Positions 25,345 through 34,150 of a stretch of DNA of 64,000 nucleotides are shown in pieces (position 1 is the first letter of the stretch; every line of letters starts with the position of its first letter). The translations under genes and the position numbers were made by a program. Source of the stretch: Bacillota bacterium (GTDB lineage: Bacteria; Bacillota; Clostridia; Acetivibrionales; JANLFN01); the NCBI GenBank assembly GCA_023397675.1, contig JAEWTV010000063.1:8834-72833 (forward strand), read 5' to 3'. The notes beneath the pieces are model-generated. The model did no database searches. It saw nothing but the letters and a program-made list of their open reading frames with translations, and had not been told where the DNA came from.

Positions 25345-28300
25345 CTATTGCTCTATTGTTGCTTTACTTTTGCTGGAAAACATTTTTGAAATTGTTTGGG
25401 GCAATGATATCATCGCAGGTATGAATACGGGGAGCATTAGGAGACTAAGCATAAGAAGTCCTATACCTACACTGACCGCCATTTCCATTAATGTATGGAG
25501 CCCTGAAGGGAATAATGTTGCAAAGGTTCCAGCAAGTATAATAGCTGCTGATACAACAACGCCTCCAATATTCTTTGCAGCACTTACAATAGCTTTCTTT
25601 GGCGGAATGCTTCCATACTCCTTGTAACGTGTCATCAGGAATATGCTGTAGTCCACTCCCAAAGCTACAATCATTATAAATGAGAAGAAGGGAACATTCC
25701 ATGCGACTCCATCCGCCTTGAACAAGCTTGAGGTAACGAAGCCTGTTATGGATATTGCGGTGTAATATGATGCAGCAAGCGCAATTATTATATATACCGG
25801 TATCCAGAAGGATCTTATTACAAGAATAAGCAGAATGAATACACTTAAAAATACTATAATCTGTGTAACTGTCATATCCCTTGTAGATATGATATTTGTA
25901 TCATTTGATACGGAGCTTTCTCCGCCGGTACCGTAAACGGCTTGTGAAAGAGCACTCCCTTTGAGATTGTCTTCTACAATATTATTTATCTTTTTGACAG
26001 TATTGATGGCGCCTGTAGAATATGGGTCGTCATTCAGTATAACAATCAGTTTTACTGTTTTTCTGTCGGCTGACATAAAGGCATCAAGTGATTTTTTAAA
26101 ATCGGTGCTTTGGAGAGCTGATTTTGGAATAAAGAAGGACTTAGTCTCTGCCAGGTCGGATAAATAGCCGGTTGCCTGATTAAGCTGGTCTGAAATGGAG
26201 CTAACCCCACCGGAGGTATTTCCAAGACTGCTTTGAAGTGAAGGCATTCCTGCCGTAAGCTTTGACAGTCCGCTGTTTAACTTGCGCTGACCGTCTTCAA
26301 TTTGTGCGGCTCCATCTATTAGTGGCTGCATGTTATTGGCGATTTGGGACTGACCGTTTCCAACCTGACCCAGACCGCTTGATAACTGCTGGGTTCCGGC
26401 CTGTAATTTTGAAAGTCCGTCTGCCATTTGTTTTTCGCCGTCTGCAATAAGTTTCATGCTTTCATTAGCCTTTGCAAACTGTGCATTTGTCTTATCAAAG
26501 TTAGTATTCAATTGACTCAGCCCATATTTAAGTTGTTCGAATTGCCCTGAAAGAGTAGTGATGGTTTGATTAAGTGAAAGGTAAGAGCTATCTCCAGCAA
26601 TTTGTGGATAGTCTTTTCCCAGCTTTGATGTATATCCCTTCATTGTATCAAAAGCTTGAGCTGAGCTGCCAATCTGTTTTTCCATGTTTGAGTATTGGCT
26701 ATGTAATTGGGAATATCCCACAGAAAGTTGCGAATATCCTGCATTAAGCGCAGATACTGAATTACTTATAGTTGCCATTTGGCTACTGATAAGGCCTATG
26801 CTTTGACTGATTTTTTCAGAGCCCCCGGCACTGCTGTTAATGGCGTCCTGCAGTTGTTTCAGTCCGCCTGACAGCTGGATTAAACCATTATGCAAATCTC
26901 CTGTGCCATTAGCCAGCTTTTCTATACCTGAAAGATCAAATGAACCTCCTCCAAACTGGCTTTTGGACTGTCCCAGGCCATCAGATATTTTCTTTAGGGA
27001 GCTGTCTGTATACAAATCCTTGATTTTGGTGCCTTCGGGCTGTGTAGGGCCTGAAACTGCTTTGACGCCTTTTACACCCTTTAAATCCTCTGTGAGCTTG
27101 TCAATTACTGCAAGTGCAGTGTTGTTATCCATTGGTGTATTGTTTTTAATTACAACTGTTGTAGGCATTGTTGTTCCGCGGTTAAAGTGCTTGGATACTA
27201 TATTAAAGCCTTCAACTGAGGGGTAAGACGAGCCCATGTCCTTCATGTTGTCATATGAAAGGCTGGAATTGCTGAAAATAATTATAGGTGCAATTACTGC
27301 AATTAATGCCAGAGTCGAAACAATAGGATGCTTTACTGTAGCTGAAGTAACCTTTTCCCAAAGTTTGCTTTCTCTGTGACCCCTTGTTTCATGTGAAGGC
27401 CAGAACAACTTGGGACCTAAAAGCTTCATAAAAAACGGTGTAAGTGTAATAAGTTCAAGGAAAAGTATAACTATTCCTATAGCTACAGCATTGCCTGAAC
27501 GGTAGACTCCGAATTGAACGAAGCTTAGGCTCGCAAATGCTATAAAAACCGTAAGCCCGCTATATAGTATCGTCTTACCGGCAGTCTTGTATGTAGCGAT
27601 TATTGCGGAATTAACCGATTCATTACGTCCCAGTTCTTCCTTAAACCTGTTGAAAAGAAGTATATTATAGTCGGTTCCTATACCGAACAGCACAAGAATC
27701 ATAAACATCTGAGTCAGACTTGTTACAGAGAAATTAACTGCATTTACAAGCTGACCGACTATTCCCATTGAGCATAGGTATGCAATTCCCACAGTAAGGA
27801 GAGATATCAATGGTGTTGTTATGGATTTGAAAACAAGGAATAAAACTATGAGAATAAATATAACAGTTATTATTGCACTCCTGTCTACTCCTTTGTAAGT
27901 AGCCTTTAAAAAGTCCTTTTGGACAAACAGTCCGCCCGTAAGATAATGATCCACTTTCAGGGTTTTAAGCTTATCCTCAAACTGACTGGAGATTTCCTGC
28001 ACATCACGTCCGTTTTTTTCAATTGTTACAGATGTAAGGATTGTTGTGCCATCTTCAGAAGTGAGGCGGCTCTTGGCTTCCGGCGTATTAAACGGGCTAA
28101 GTATATTTGTTATGCCAAGCTCCTTTTTGTTATCCTCCAATATTTTTAACCCTGATTGTATTTCATTCATATCGGCGGAAGTCAGCTTCTTCTCATTGTT
28201 AAAAACTATAAGAGTGCTTTCGCCCTTTGAATCCGACATTCCGTTCAAAAGTGTTTCTGCTATTTTTGATGGGTATTTTTCAGTAACTGTTGGATTACCC

Positions 28301-28407
28301 TTTTCATCAATTACTTTCTTTAGGTCCGGCTGAATAACTGTCAATATCAAGGCTGCAGCAACCCATATTACCAACAGTACCCACCTTAATTTAATTATTT
28401 TGTTCAT
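25345..28407 (-). CDS. MMPL/RND family exporter with long extracytoplasmic repeat domain
   Basis: A 1020-residue membrane protein made of two six-helix halves, each starting with one helix and a large outer domain, the layout of MMPL-type RND transporters. The first half contains GIGTDYNILLFNRFKEE and the second VALGVDYSIFLMTRYKE, matching paired RND helix motifs with charged residues for proton relay. The outer loop after the first half holds about 250 residues of short LxxGLxQLxxG-like repeats, likely a coiled coil, as in YhgE/Pip-like proteins. It would export lipids or hydrophobic toxins. Its regulator, a TetR, lies just upstream with matching dyads. Confidence 0.88.
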   Translation of the reverse strand: MNKIIKLRWVLLVIWVAAALILTVIQPDLKKVIDEKGNPTVTEKYPSKIAETLLNGMSDSKGESTLIVFNNEKKLTSADMNEIQSGLKILEDNKKELGITNILSPFNTPEAKSRLTSEDGTTILTSVTIEKNGRDVQEISSQFEDKLKTLKVDHYLTGGLFVQKDFLKATYKGVDRSAIITVIFILIVLFLVFKSITTPLISLLTVGIAYLCSMGIVGQLVNAVNFSVTSLTQMFMILVLFGIGTDYNILLFNRFKEELGRNESVNSAIIATYKTAGKTILYSGLTVFIAFASLSFVQFGVYRSGNAVAIGIVILFLELITLTPFFMKLLGPKLFWPSHETRGHRESKLWEKVTSATVKHPIVSTLALIAVIAPIIIFSNSSLSYDNMKDMGSSYPSVEGFNIVSKHFNRGTTMPTTVVIKNNTPMDNNTALAVIDKLTEDLKGVKGVKAVSGPTQPEGTKIKDLYTDSSLKKISDGLGQSKSQFGGGSFDLSGIEKLANGTGDLHNGLIQLSGGLKQLQDAINSSAGGSEKISQSIGLISSQMATISNSVSALNAGYSQLSVGYSQLHSQYSNMEKQIGSSAQAFDTMKGYTSKLGKDYPQIAGDSSYLSLNQTITTLSGQFEQLKYGLSQLNTNFDKTNAQFAKANESMKLIADGEKQMADGLSKLQAGTQQLSSGLGQVGNGQSQIANNMQPLIDGAAQIEDGQRKLNSGLSKLTAGMPSLQSSLGNTSGGVSSISDQLNQATGYLSDLAETKSFFIPKSALQSTDFKKSLDAFMSADRKTVKLIVILNDDPYSTGAINTVKKINNIVEDNLKGSALSQAVYGTGGESSVSNDTNIISTRDMTVTQIIVFLSVFILLILVIRSFWIPVYIIIALAASYYTAISITGFVTSSLFKADGVAWNVPFFSFIMIVALGVDYSIFLMTRYKEYGSIPPKKAIVSAAKNIGGVVVSAAIILAGTFATLFPSGLHTLMEMAVSVGIGLLMLSLLMLPVFIPAMISLPQTISKMFSSKSKATIEQ

Positions 28408-28465
28408 GCTATTCCTCCTTATGATGGTTAATTTATCTCTAAGCTGTTACTACAGCAATTATTGG

Positions 28466-28479
28466 TGAACAATAGTTCA
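28466..28479. promoter_or_regulatory. TGAAC-N4-GTTCA dyad, MMPL promoter side
   Basis: TGAACAATAGTTCA lies 59 bases upstream of the mmpL start. Similar dyads are at 28528-28541 and 29166-29179. Probable site of the adjacent TetR. Confidence 0.55.
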
Positions 28480-28527
28480 TTTTTTGAGTATAAAATATAT
28501 TTTATCGTATTAAGATAAAATAATTGG

Positions 28528-28541
28528 CGAACAATGGTTCA
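28528..28541. promoter_or_regulatory. TGAAC-N4-GTTCA dyad, second copy
   Basis: CGAACAATGGTTCA, 62 bases from the first copy (six helical turns) and just after the tetR stop codon. Between the two lies a stem ATTTTATC/GATAAAAT. Confidence 0.5.
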
Positions 28542-28560
28542 TTTTTAGTCTATAAAAAAA

Positions 28561-29160
28561 TTACTTGAACCTGTCTACAAAATTTTCAAAGAATACTCTC
28601 AATAGCTGATTGACCAAATACTCTATTTTTTCCTTATCCTTGTGCTTCCTAAGAATTATAAAAAATCCTTCTACAAAAGATGATGCTATAACGTATGTAA
28701 TATACTCATCCTTCAGTTTAATTCCATTTTCCTTAAGTTCCGGAAGAAACTCATTTTTAAACTGTGCATTTACAAGGTCAATAAGTTCCTGCTTGGCATT
28801 CTCAAATTTGGAACCCTTACTCTTATCTATCATTATTAGAAGCTGTGTGCTGTATTTATTGAATACTTCCATTATAAAGCCTATGATATATTTTGAAGGA
28901 AAGATATTGTCCTTATAGATGCGGGCACTGCTTGTTTTGCCTATATCAGGTATCTGGGTAATGAGATTATTGTATGCCGGTTCTATAATTGTATTAAAAA
29001 GCTCCTCTTTGTTCTTAAAGTATCTGTAAACATTGCCAAGTGCAACTCCGGCGTTTTTTGCAATAGTCCTTACGGATGCTTCCATGAAGCCTTTTTGCTC
29101 AAACTCCTTAAGTGCAGCTGTAAGTATATTGTTTTTAATCTCTTCTTTTAAATATTGCAT
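28561..29160 (-). CDS. TetR/AcrR family repressor of the MMPL gene
   Basis: The 199-residue protein has the TetR helix-turn-helix at the N-terminus (ASVRTIAKNAGVALGNVYRYFKNKEELF, about residues 25-52) and a helical ligand-binding C-terminal half. It precedes mmpL on the same strand with a 153-base gap. Dyads of the form TGAAC-N4-GTTCA occur just before its own start and twice before mmpL, which points to autoregulation and control of the exporter. The inducer is unknown. Confidence 0.9.
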   Translation of the reverse strand: MQYLKEEIKNNILTAALKEFEQKGFMEASVRTIAKNAGVALGNVYRYFKNKEELFNTIIEPAYNNLITQIPDIGKTSSARIYKDNIFPSKYIIGFIMEVFNKYSTQLLIMIDKSKGSKFENAKQELIDLVNAQFKNEFLPELKENGIKLKDEYITYVIASSFVEGFFIILRKHKDKEKIEYLVNQLLRVFFENFVDRFK

Positions 29161-29165
29161 AAAAA

Positions 29166-29179
29166 TGAACCTCCGTTCA
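29166..29179. promoter_or_regulatory. TGAAC-N4-GTTCA dyad at the tetR start
   Basis: TGAACCTCCGTTCA, overlapping the ribosome-binding region of the first tetR gene (its GGAGG lies inside the dyad on the minus strand). Confidence 0.5.
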
Positions 29180-29316
29180 TCAATGAATATAATACCATAA
29201 AATTATTGTCCTGTAAACACTGCTTGGTGCAATCTTCATACTAATCTTCACAGTAGATTACTACATCAAAGTTAATAATTTTCCAAGCAGTTGTCAATGC
29301 TATATAATTATAAATG

Positions 29317-29344
29317 TTGGACCTTGAATATTTGGGTATATAAT
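29317..29344 (+). promoter_or_regulatory. Promoter of the HMA protein gene
   Basis: TTGGAC (29317-29322), 16-bp spacer, TATAAT (29339-29344), 27 bases before the start codon. Confidence 0.6.
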
Positions 29345-29371
29345 ATAAAAGGTTTTTAAGGAGGGAAATTT

Positions 29372-29584
29372 ATGGCTAATTTAAACAGAACCATACATGT
29401 TGAAGGAATGTCCTGCAGTCACTGCGAAAATGCAGTAAAAAAAGCAGTCGGCTCATTGGAGGGGGTTGGCAATGTAAGTGTTGACCTTGCTGGCAAAAAG
29501 GTTTCTGTAGAGTATGATCCCGGGATTGTTGCCTGGGAAAAGATCAGACAGGCTATAGAAGACCAGGGTTATGATCCGGAATAA
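29372..29584 (+). CDS. Heavy-metal-associated (CopZ-like) metallochaperone
   Basis: A 70-residue single HMA domain. The metal-binding loop GMSCSHCENAV (residues 12-22) has the CxxC pair that binds Cu(I) or a similar soft metal, and the ferredoxin-like fold pattern (VSVDLAGKKVSVEYDPG) is complete. It would carry metal in the cytoplasm to an ATPase or repressor. Unlike the usual copZ, no copper ATPase or CsoR gene is next to it; it stands alone with its own promoter and terminator. AAGGAGGG precedes the ATG. Confidence 0.93.
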   Translation: MANLNRTIHVEGMSCSHCENAVKKAVGSLEGVGNVSVDLAGKKVSVEYDPGIVAWEKIRQAIEDQGYDPE

Positions 29585-29595
29585 TTTCACAAATT

Positions 29596-29628
29596 GAGGC
29601 TCCTTTAAAAGGGGCCTTTATTTTTTGT
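29596..29628 (+). terminator. Terminator after the HMA gene
   Basis: AGGCTCCTTT/AAAGGGGCCT (one mismatch-type pair) followed by TTTATTTTTT. Confidence 0.75.
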
Positions 29629-29656
29629 TGACAATAGTGAAAATTTATATTATTCT
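29628..29656 (+). promoter_or_regulatory. Promoter of the second tetR
   Basis: TTGACA (29628-29633), 17-bp spacer, TATTCT (29651-29656). The dyad at 29666 lies just downstream. Confidence 0.65.
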
Positions 29657-29665
29657 GATATTAAA

Positions 29666-29679
29666 TGAATGACCATTCA
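29666..29679. promoter_or_regulatory. TGAATG-N2-CATTCA dyad at the second tetR promoter
   Basis: TGAATGACCATTCA, ten bases after the -10 box. Repeated at 30335-30348 before the ABC genes. Confidence 0.6.
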
Positions 29680-29699
29680 TTAATACAGAGGTGGAAATA

Positions 29700-30284
29700 A
29701 TGCCGAGATCCAAAGAACAATTTGAAGATATGAGACAAAAAAGCAAATCCATAATAATTGAAACTGCACTCAAACTTTTTGCTACCAAGGGCTACCACTC
29801 AACATCAATTAGTTCAATTGCAAAGGAAGCGGGAATAGCTGTTGGCTTAATGTACAATTATTTCAGCAGCAAGGAAGAGCTACTTATAAGCATTATAGAT
29901 GATAATTTCAAACAGCTTTTTGAGATGGTCTCGCACGAAACAGGTGCAATAAATGAAACAACAGATGTTCATGTGCTTATTGACTCAATGATGTCGGCAA
30001 TAATAAACAGTAATTTTTCATGGAAACTAATAATAAGTATAATGTTCCAGCCAGATGTCTCAGCGAATGCTCAAAAATATATTGACAGTTTTTTCTTGCA
30101 TCAGACATACATGTTTGAAAGCTATTTCAGAAAAAAGGGTATAAACAACCCACAGGAAAGTGCAAGAGCGCTTGCTGCAGTGGTGCATGGTGCATTTCTC
30201 AACTATGCATGTTCTGATAACGTCGAAGAGTTTAAGTTTGTGAGGGATACTGTCATTGATAAGCTATTGAAAAATGGATTGTAA
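29700..30284 (+). CDS. TetR/AcrR family regulator of the ABC exporter
   Basis: A 194-residue repressor: N-terminal helix-turn-helix (TSISSIAKEAGIAVGLMYNYFSSKEELL, about residues 33-60) followed by a helical effector domain. The ATG at 29700 is used because GAGGTGG precedes it; a GTG nine bases upstream would remove that site. The 14-bp dyad TGAATG-N2-CATTCA occurs at its own promoter and before the ABC genes 85 bases downstream, so it probably represses both. Inducer unknown. Confidence 0.9.
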   Translation: MPRSKEQFEDMRQKSKSIIIETALKLFATKGYHSTSISSIAKEAGIAVGLMYNYFSSKEELLISIIDDNFKQLFEMVSHETGAINETTDVHVLIDSMMSAIINSNFSWKLIISIMFQPDVSANAQKYIDSFFLHQTYMFESYFRKKGINNPQESARALAAVVHGAFLNYACSDNVEEFKFVRDTVIDKLLKNGL

Positions 30285-30334
30285 TCTCACAATAAAAAAT
30301 TAAGGGCATCTGCCCTTAAAAAAATATTCTATTA

Positions 30335-30348
30335 TGAATGAACATTCA
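30335..30348. promoter_or_regulatory. TGAATG-N2-CATTCA dyad before the ABC operon
   Basis: TGAATGAACATTCA, 21 bases before the ABC ATPase start codon. It differs from the dyad at 29666 only in the two central bases. Confidence 0.6.
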
Positions 30349-30369
30349 AACAATAAAGGGGGAATTTAA

Positions 30370-31077
30370 ATGGGAAAAAGCACGAATGATTTTATTTTGG
30401 AACTAAATGATGTAAAAAAGCTCTATAACAGTGGCAGCAGCGTCGGGTACATGGCATTGAAGGGGATAAGCCTGAGAATAGCAAAAGGACAGTTTGTTTC
30501 GGTTGTAGGTAAATCGGGAAGCGGAAAATCAACCATGCTCAATCTCCTTGGAGGAATTGACAGGTCTACTGAAGGTCATATCCATATAAATGGATATAAC
30601 ATCAATAAATTGACTGAAAATGAGCTTACGACTTTCAGGGCACAGAATCTGGGGTTTATATTTCAGTTTTTTCAGCTTATGCCAACCTTAACTGTTCTGG
30701 AGAATGTAATTATGCCAATGGACTTCGCCAGCCGGATTCCAAAGAAGGAAAGAGAAGAAAGAGCTTCAGTGCTTCTGTCCAGGGTTGGAATTTTAAATCA
30801 AGCTCATAAATACCCGGATGCATTATCAGGAGGGGAACAGCAGAGAGTTGCCATAGCAAGGGCCTTATCAAATGATCCCCAGCTGATACTTGCGGATGAA
30901 CCTACTGGGAACCTGGACAGTCAAACTACGGAAGATATTTTCAAATTGTTGAAGGACTTATCCATTGAAGGTAAAACTGTTGTTATGGTAACTCACAATA
31001 ATGAGCTTGCTTCACGTTGTGAAAGAATAATACGGCTTAAGGACGGACTTGTCGTTGAAGATATCATAAATAAGTAA
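30370..31077 (+). CDS. ABC transporter ATPase, MacB/LolD type
   Basis: The 235-residue ATPase has all motifs: Walker A GKSGSGKST (about 47-55), Q-loop in FQFFQLMPT, signature LSGGEQQRVAIARAL, Walker B LILADEPTG, and a final histidine in VTHN. The sequence SVVGKSGSGKSTMLNLLGGID and LTVLENVIMPM are typical of ATPases paired with FtsX-like permeases. It powers the permease encoded 13 bases downstream. AAAGGGGG precedes the ATG. The operon is probably repressed by the adjacent TetR. Confidence 0.95.
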   Translation: MGKSTNDFILELNDVKKLYNSGSSVGYMALKGISLRIAKGQFVSVVGKSGSGKSTMLNLLGGIDRSTEGHIHINGYNINKLTENELTTFRAQNLGFIFQFFQLMPTLTVLENVIMPMDFASRIPKKEREERASVLLSRVGILNQAHKYPDALSGGEQQRVAIARALSNDPQLILADEPTGNLDSQTTEDIFKLLKDLSIEGKTVVMVTHNNELASRCERIIRLKDGLVVEDIINK

Positions 31078-31090
31078 AGGGGGTGATGGA

Positions 31091-33451
31091 ATGAATACGG
31101 TTATAAAGAAGATGTTTCGTGATGTGAGAATATTTAAAGGCAGGACCCTACTTACCCTTTGCGGGATACTCATTGGAATTACAGCTGTTGGATCGGTTAT
31201 TTCAGCATATGCAATACTTGACAGAGAAATGAAAAAGAACTTTATGGATACCAACCCCTCATCTGTGGTACTAAATGTCTCAAACCTGGATGAAAAAGCT
31301 GTTAACCTTATTAATCAGAAATATAGCAATATAGATGCAGAACTTCGAAAGACCGTGATTGCAAGAATTTCAAGAGAAGATGGGACTTTTGGAACTATAC
31401 ATGTAACAGCAGTTCAAGACTTCAACAAACTGAAGCTAGATACATTTACACTTGAAAAAGGTCAATTTCCTGCCAGCAGTAATGAAATGGCTATAGAAAG
31501 AGATTCTCTCAAAATTCTTAAGAATGTAAAAACCGGTGTAAATGAAAATGTACAAATTCTGCTTCCAGGCGGGAAGGAAGGCACTATAAGACTGAGCGGT
31601 AAAGTTCATGCGCCTGGTTTAGCACCTGCTTCAATGGAAAACTATTCATATGGTTTTGTTAAGCTTGAAATGTTAAAAGATCTTGGTTATAAAGGTTGGT
31701 TTGATGAAATCCATCTTGTAAATTATGATAATAGGCTTGATTGGAATGAAATGAAGGTGTTTTCGCGGGATATTAAAAAATTACTTTCAGATAATGGTTA
31801 CATTGTAAATACGATAGAAGTTCCTGAACCAGGTATGCATCCGCATCACGATCAGCTTCAGTCACTGATCTTTCTTTTGCAGGCATTTACTATAGTAGCC
31901 TTGATAGCAGCCTGCCTTATTATAATTAATCTTTTAAACTTTATTATGTCCAGACAAAAAAAGCAGATTGCCATAATGAAGGCATTGGGTGCTTCAAGGA
32001 AAAACATTGCGTTACCATACTTTGTATATGTCTTAATTATCAGTGCGGGAGCCCTCATTGTAAGTATTCCCTTCGCCATGCTAATAGGTAATGGTTACTC
32101 CAGCTTTGCTGCCGGCATATTGAATTTTAAAATCAGCAGCTATTCAGTTCCGTATTGGGTATTTCTGATTCAAGCAATTGTAGGTATTGCTATCCCAATA
32201 GTATCATCAGCATATCCTATTTATAAAACCTGTAGCATAAGTGTCAGGGATGGCTTATCTGAAAAGGCGGATGTTGGCCTGAGTATTAAGACAAAGCTTT
32301 TTTCAAACATGAAAAATTTAAAAATAGTTATGCCTGTTAATAATTTGCTTAGAAAAAGGACCAGAACTATTCTTGCCGTTCTTGCCTTAACTACTGGTGG
32401 AATTCTTTTTATGACTTCATTGAACATTATTGCGTCAATCAACAAAACGGTTGACCAGAGTTCAAAAGACCTATCCTGGGATTATAGCATTTCTCTGTCA
32501 GGAAAATACCCTGAGGAGACGCTAAAAAATACTATTTCAAGTGTTAAGGGTTTAAAAAACTATGAAATATGGAATGGCAGTATCGGAACTTTTAAGAAAA
32601 AGGATGGCACAAGTTCAGCATATTACACTATAAAAATCATACCTGAAGGTACAAATATGCTGGGATATTTGAAAAACACCAACATTAAAAGCAATGAAAA
32701 CAAAATTATTATTAATAATGCCCTTGCAGATGAAGAGGAATGGATTAAACAGGGTGCGGCTGCAAGTCTTTCAGTAAACGGCAAATCCCAGGCCTTTGAA
32801 ATTGATTCAATTGTTAATGAATTACCGCCTTTTCCTGCAATCTATATTTACCAAAGTACCTATGAAAAGCTATTTGGAATGCCTATGAAGCAAATGGTGA
32901 TTGCATCTGCCGATACCATGGATGTAGCTTTACAGCGTCAGATCACTAAGGACATTGAAAAAGCATTTGAAAAATCAGCTATTTCAATATCTGAAAATTT
33001 AAATGTATACGCACTAAGAAAAGCGTTTGCAGATCACCTTACAATTGTAGTTACATTCCTATTGGCTGTTTCCTTACTTGCTGTTGTTGTTGGAGGCCTA
33101 AGTATAAGCTCAGCAGTTGGCATTAGTATATCAGAAAGGAAACGGGAAATTGGAGTAATGCGTGCTGTAGGAGTCAATATAAATCAGATTACACGTATGG
33201 CTTTAATTGAAGTTTCATTGATGGGAATTGCAGGATGGTTGCTTGGAGTTTTGGTATCCTATCCGATATCGATATTGTTGGGCAATTATTTCGGACAAAT
33301 TTTTCTGCACACCGGTTTGCAGAATACCCTATCATTACAGGGCATTGTTTACTGGTTTGCTGTTTCTGTAGGAGTTTCACTCCTGGCAGGGTTATTTCCA
33401 TCACGAAAGGCATCGGGTTCACCTTTGCACGATTTATTATCCTATGAGTAA
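31091..33451 (+). CDS. FtsX-like ABC permease, two-module type
   Basis: A 786-residue permease with an N-terminal helix and outer domain (MacB-like, about 20-250), three helices with the FtsX pattern (IMKALGASRKNIALPYFVYVL near 290-310), then a second helix-plus-outer-domain unit starting near 415 and a final three-helix FtsX module (EIGVMRAVGVNINQITRMALIEV near 680). This doubled layout is usual in Firmicute exporters of peptides, lipoproteins or drugs, which work by mechanotransmission rather than a transport channel. A 42-residue membrane peptide gene follows after 37 bases. Substrate unknown. Confidence 0.9.
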   Translation: MNTVIKKMFRDVRIFKGRTLLTLCGILIGITAVGSVISAYAILDREMKKNFMDTNPSSVVLNVSNLDEKAVNLINQKYSNIDAELRKTVIARISREDGTFGTIHVTAVQDFNKLKLDTFTLEKGQFPASSNEMAIERDSLKILKNVKTGVNENVQILLPGGKEGTIRLSGKVHAPGLAPASMENYSYGFVKLEMLKDLGYKGWFDEIHLVNYDNRLDWNEMKVFSRDIKKLLSDNGYIVNTIEVPEPGMHPHHDQLQSLIFLLQAFTIVALIAACLIIINLLNFIMSRQKKQIAIMKALGASRKNIALPYFVYVLIISAGALIVSIPFAMLIGNGYSSFAAGILNFKISSYSVPYWVFLIQAIVGIAIPIVSSAYPIYKTCSISVRDGLSEKADVGLSIKTKLFSNMKNLKIVMPVNNLLRKRTRTILAVLALTTGGILFMTSLNIIASINKTVDQSSKDLSWDYSISLSGKYPEETLKNTISSVKGLKNYEIWNGSIGTFKKKDGTSSAYYTIKIIPEGTNMLGYLKNTNIKSNENKIIINNALADEEEWIKQGAAASLSVNGKSQAFEIDSIVNELPPFPAIYIYQSTYEKLFGMPMKQMVIASADTMDVALQRQITKDIEKAFEKSAISISENLNVYALRKAFADHLTIVVTFLLAVSLLAVVVGGLSISSAVGISISERKREIGVMRAVGVNINQITRMALIEVSLMGIAGWLLGVLVSYPISILLGNYFGQIFLHTGLQNTLSLQGIVYWFAVSVGVSLLAGLFPSRKASGSPLHDLLSYE

Positions 33452-33488
33452 GTTAATCAAATAACTATTAATTTTAGGGGGAATTTTT

Positions 33489-33617
33489 ATGAATAAAAAA
33501 ATTAAAATTGTTGTAATTACCGTAGCAGCTATTATTGTTTTAGCATTATTAGTTCATTTGACCGCTAATGTTTTTATCCCATTTATTAGAAATATGCACG
33601 GTGGAGGGGCATATTGA
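33489..33617 (+). CDS. 42-residue single-helix membrane peptide
   Basis: The frame opens at ATG 33489 after AGGGGG (about 6 bases) and stops at TGA 33615. The peptide has a basic start (MNKKIK), one long hydrophobic helix (about residues 7-31) and a short tail ending MHGGGAY. It is the last gene of the ABC exporter operon, only 37 bases after the permease. The strong ribosome site and membrane-like sequence argue that it is translated. It may be an accessory subunit of the exporter. Not recognised as a named family. Confidence 0.65.
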   Translation: MNKKIKIVVITVAAIIVLALLVHLTANVFIPFIRNMHGGGAY

Positions 33618-33665
33618 GTATCCAAAAGTATTGGATAAATATTATACGAAACATTTACAAGATAA

Positions 33666-33694
33666 TTGAGAAACGTCACCATAGATGATATAAT
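33666..33694 (+). promoter_or_regulatory. Promoter of the CheY-CheX hybrid unit
   Basis: TTGAGA (33666-33671), 17-bp spacer, perfect TATAAT (33689-33694), 74 bases before the start codon. Confidence 0.7.
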
Positions 33695-33767
33695 TATGAA
33701 AATAATGATAGTTTTAATTCTATTATGAGATTTTATGTCATTGTTTCATATTTAGGGGGGAAATGCT

Positions 33768-34148
33768 ATGGAAAATAAGGCTTTACGTGCTTTAGTCTGT
33801 GACGATTCAATTCTTATCAGAAAAAAACTCAAGGGGTGTCTCCTTGAAAACGGCTGTTCAGAGGTTCTTGAAGCTGCAGATGGACAAATGGGTATTGATA
33901 TGTATAAGGAAAACAAGCCTGACTTGGTTTTCATGGATATTGTAATGCCTATAAAGGGCGGTATCGAGGCAGTTACAGAAATTGTTGAATTCGATAAGAA
34001 TGCCAAGGTTGTTATTGCATCCTCGTCAGGTACCAAAACTCACCTTAAAAAAGCTTTGGAAGCCGGCGCATACGAGTTTATTCAGAAGCCATTTGAGGAG
34101 GCGCAAATCAAAAATATTCTCTCAAATGTTAAGAAGGAGGACAAATAA
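33768..34148 (+). CDS. CheY-like single-domain response regulator
   Basis: A 126-residue receiver domain with no output domain. The acidic pocket is CDDS (residues 11-14), the phosphoacceptor is Asp57 in LVFMDIVMP, and the switch residues are in IASSSG and the lysine of QKPF. It would be phosphorylated by a histidine kinase and act by protein binding. The next gene, two bases away, encodes a CheX-like domain, a family of CheY phosphatases, so the pair probably forms a signal and its off-switch. AGGGGGG precedes the ATG. Confidence 0.95.
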   Translation: MENKALRALVCDDSILIRKKLKGCLLENGCSEVLEAADGQMGIDMYKENKPDLVFMDIVMPIKGGIEAVTEIVEFDKNAKVVIASSSGTKTHLKKALEAGAYEFIQKPFEEAQIKNILSNVKKEDK

Positions 34149-34150
34149 TA

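Noticed and set aside
30301..30318. TAAGGGCA-TC-TGCCCTTA hairpin between the second tetR and the ABC genes
   Set aside because: On the plus strand it is followed by A-rich, not T-rich, sequence, so it does not qualify as a terminator of tetR. It could be an operator, but nothing else supports that.
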